Positions 6,729 to 8,123 of a stretch of 8,123 nt of DNA are shown here, in pieces. A model generated the notes under the pieces. That model made no database searches. It was not told the DNA's origin and saw only the letters and a program-made list of their open reading frames with translations. This stretch comes from Marinosulfonomonas sp. (GTDB lineage Bacteria; Pseudomonadota; Alphaproteobacteria; Rhodobacterales; Rhodobacteraceae), in the NCBI GenBank assembly GCA_026989405.1, contig JALSJL010000479.1, positions 1-8,123 of the forward strand, written 5' to 3'. Position 1 is the stretch's first letter, and each line of letters starts with the position of its first letter. The position numbers and the translations under genes are program-made.

Positions 6729-8123
6729 TCAGAAGGCGCTCTCTGCCAAGCCCATTACCGGGTCAGCGCCGGTTTCGATGCGCCGCAGATGGGTCGCGGT
6801 CGCGGGCAGCTGGCGCGCCATGTAGTAACGCCCGGTCGCCAGCTTGGCTTCGTAGAACGCCGCGTCGCCTTCTCCGGCCTCGAGCGCCGCCAGAGCCGAT
6901 TTTGCCATCCGCGCCCACATCAGCCCCAGGCAGGTGTGGCCGAACAGGTGCATGAAATCATAGGCCCCCGAAAGCGCGTTGTCGGGGTTCTTCATGCCGT
7001 GCTGCATGAAATACATGCCCGCCGCCTGCAGGTCCTTGGAAGCGGCCTTGAGCGGCTCGAGGAAATCGGCGTTCAGCGCGTCGTTGTCCTTGTTTTCCTT
7101 GATGAAATCCTTGACCATCTCGAAAAAAGCCATCACGTGCTTGCCGCCGTCAAGCCCCAGCTTGCGCCCGACGAGGTCAAGCGCCTGGATGCCGTTGGCG
7201 CCTTCGTATATCTGCGTGATCCGGGCGTCGCGCACGAACTGGCTCATCCCGGTTTCCTCGATATAGCCATGCCCGCCAAAGACCTGCTGCGCCAGCACCG
7301 TGCTTTCGAACCCCTTGTCGGTCAGGAACCCCTTGATCACCGGCGTCATCAGCGAAATCAGCCCTTCGGCATCGTGATCAGAAGCGCGCACCGAGCGGTC
7401 GATCAGCAGCGCCCCCCAGAGCACGAAGGCGCGGGCGCCTTCGACAAAGCTCTTCTGGTCCAGCAGCATGCGGCGCACGTCCGGGTGCACGATCAGCGGA
7501 TCGGCCGGGCCGTCGGGGTTCTTCGGCCCCGTGACGGCGCGCCCCTGCAGGCGTTCGCGGGCATAGTCGACGGCGGCCTGATAGGCGGCCTCGGCCTGGG
7601 CATAGCCCTGCAGGCCAACGCCCATGCGCGCTTCGTTCATCATGGTGAACATGTTGCGCATGCCCTTGTGCAGCTCGCCCACAAGATAGCCGGTGGCCCC
7701 GTCGTAGTTCATCACGCAGGTGGCATTGCCGTGAATGCCCATCTTTTCTTCCAGGTTGCCGACGGAAACCCCGTTGCGCGCGCCAAGGGAGCCATCGTCG
7801 TTGACCAGGAACTTGGGCACGATGAACAGCGAAATCCCCTTGGTGCCCGGCCCGCCGCCCGGCGCCTTGGCCAGCACCAGGTGGATGACGTTCTCGGTGA
7901 TGTCCTGATCGCCGGCCGAGATGAAGATCTTGGTGCCGGTGATCTTGTAGCTGCCATCGTCCTGCGGCTCGGCCTTGGTGCGGATCTGGCCCAGGTCGGT
8001 GCCGCAATGGGGCTCGGTCAGGTTCATGGTGCCCGACCAGATGCCTTCGACCATTTTCGGCAGGTAGATTGCCTTGAGTTCGTCGCTGGCGTGGGCATGG
8101 ATCGCCGAATAGGCGCCGTGGGT
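6729..8123 (-). CDS. Acyl-CoA dehydrogenase, ~590-residue DmdC/FadE-like family (N-terminus cut by the right window edge)
   Basis: The frame is open to the window edge: 464 codons plus stop are visible, beginning THGAYSAIHAHA. Members with this C-terminal extension are about 590 residues, so roughly 125-130 N-terminal residues lie outside. Visible motifs in order are MNLTEPHCGTDLG (FAD/substrate segment), TGTKIFISAGDQD, GISLFIVPKF, EEKMGIHGN, GGHGYIEETG and QIYEGANGIQALDL. The last carries the C-terminal catalytic glutamate (fragment residue 307) in the MCAD-like position. About 150 residues follow it, forming the extra C-terminal domain of this group, with no ORF damage. The group includes 3-methylmercaptopropionyl-CoA dehydrogenase (DmdC) and generic fatty acyl-CoA dehydrogenases. 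The sequence does not tell which substrate applies, and the beta-oxidation neighbours favour fatty acyl-CoA. Automated DmdC naming should be treated with caution. The ATG at 8054 is internal, not the start. Confidence 0.95.
   Translation of the reverse strand, partial: THGAYSAIHAHASDELKAIYLPKMVEGIWSGTMNLTEPHCGTDLGQIRTKAEPQDDGSYKITGTKIFISAGDQDITENVIHLVLAKAPGGGPGTKGISLFIVPKFLVNDDGSLGARNGVSVGNLEEKMGIHGNATCVMNYDGATGYLVGELHKGMRNMFTMMNEARMGVGLQGYAQAEAAYQAAVDYARERLQGRAVTGPKNPDGPADPLIVHPDVRRMLLDQKSFVEGARAFVLWGALLIDRSVRASDHDAEGLISLMTPVIKGFLTDKGFESTVLAQQVFGGHGYIEETGMSQFVRDARITQIYEGANGIQALDLVGRKLGLDGGKHVMAFFEMVKDFIKENKDNDALNADFLEPLKAASKDLQAAGMYFMQHGMKNPDNALSGAYDFMHLFGHTCLGLMWARMAKSALAALEAGEGDAAFYEAKLATGRYYMARQLPATATHLRRIETGADPVMGLAESAF

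Noticed and set aside
6729..8123. Naming the truncated dehydrogenase dmdC and inferring DMSP demethylation
   Set aside because: The family signature is shared by general acyl-CoA dehydrogenases, no other dmd gene is in the window, and the neighbours are beta-oxidation genes.

Overview
This window looks like chromosomal DNA from a high-GC alphaproteobacterium, most likely a Rhodobacteraceae (Roseobacter/Paracoccus-like) species. The basis is strong G/C third-position bias, the resemblance of the trifunctional-type FadJ, the thiolase and the ~590-residue acyl-CoA dehydrogenase to proteins typical of that group, and an intergenic element whose accidental translation (FILPK..L) is familiar from the group. 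Family placement is from recognition, not from a search.

All eight genes lie on the minus strand, so transcription runs from high to low coordinates. In transcription order they are: (1) a DmdC/FadE-like acyl-CoA dehydrogenase cut by the right edge (6729-8123); (2) a 70-residue ribbon-helix-helix-like small protein (6481-6693); (3) a second, 380-residue acyl-CoA dehydrogenase with an LCAD/IVD-type catalytic glutamate (5339-6481); (4) a 303-bp gap holding inverted repeats and a GC hairpin but no convincing gene (5036-5338); (5) a glutathione S-transferase-like protein (4400-5035); (6) a thiolase (3175-4386); (7, 8) two tandem, paralogous small cupins (2678-3175 and 2233-2691); (9) a fused enoyl-CoA hydratase/3-hydroxyacyl-CoA dehydrogenase whose last few residues run off the left edge (1-2172).

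Together the enzymes supply every step of a beta-oxidation turn: acyl-CoA to enoyl-CoA (two dehydrogenases), enoyl-CoA to 3-hydroxyacyl-CoA to 3-ketoacyl-CoA (FadJ), and thiolytic release of acetyl-CoA. The genes are packed tightly: TGATG stop/start overlaps join RHH to dehydrogenase 2 and thiolase to cupin 1, a 14-bp overlap joins the two cupins, and only 13 bp separate GST from thiolase. The 303-bp gap probably divides the cluster into two transcription units, (dehydrogenase 1 - RHH - dehydrogenase 2) and (GST - thiolase - cupin 1 - cupin 2 - fadJ).

The core is ordinary fatty-acid catabolism. The parts worth a second look are the non-canonical passengers: the paired cupins placed between thiolase and fadJ, the RHH-like microprotein coupled to a dehydrogenase, and the GST. 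I see no defence system, CRISPR array, insertion sequence, tRNA or rRNA.
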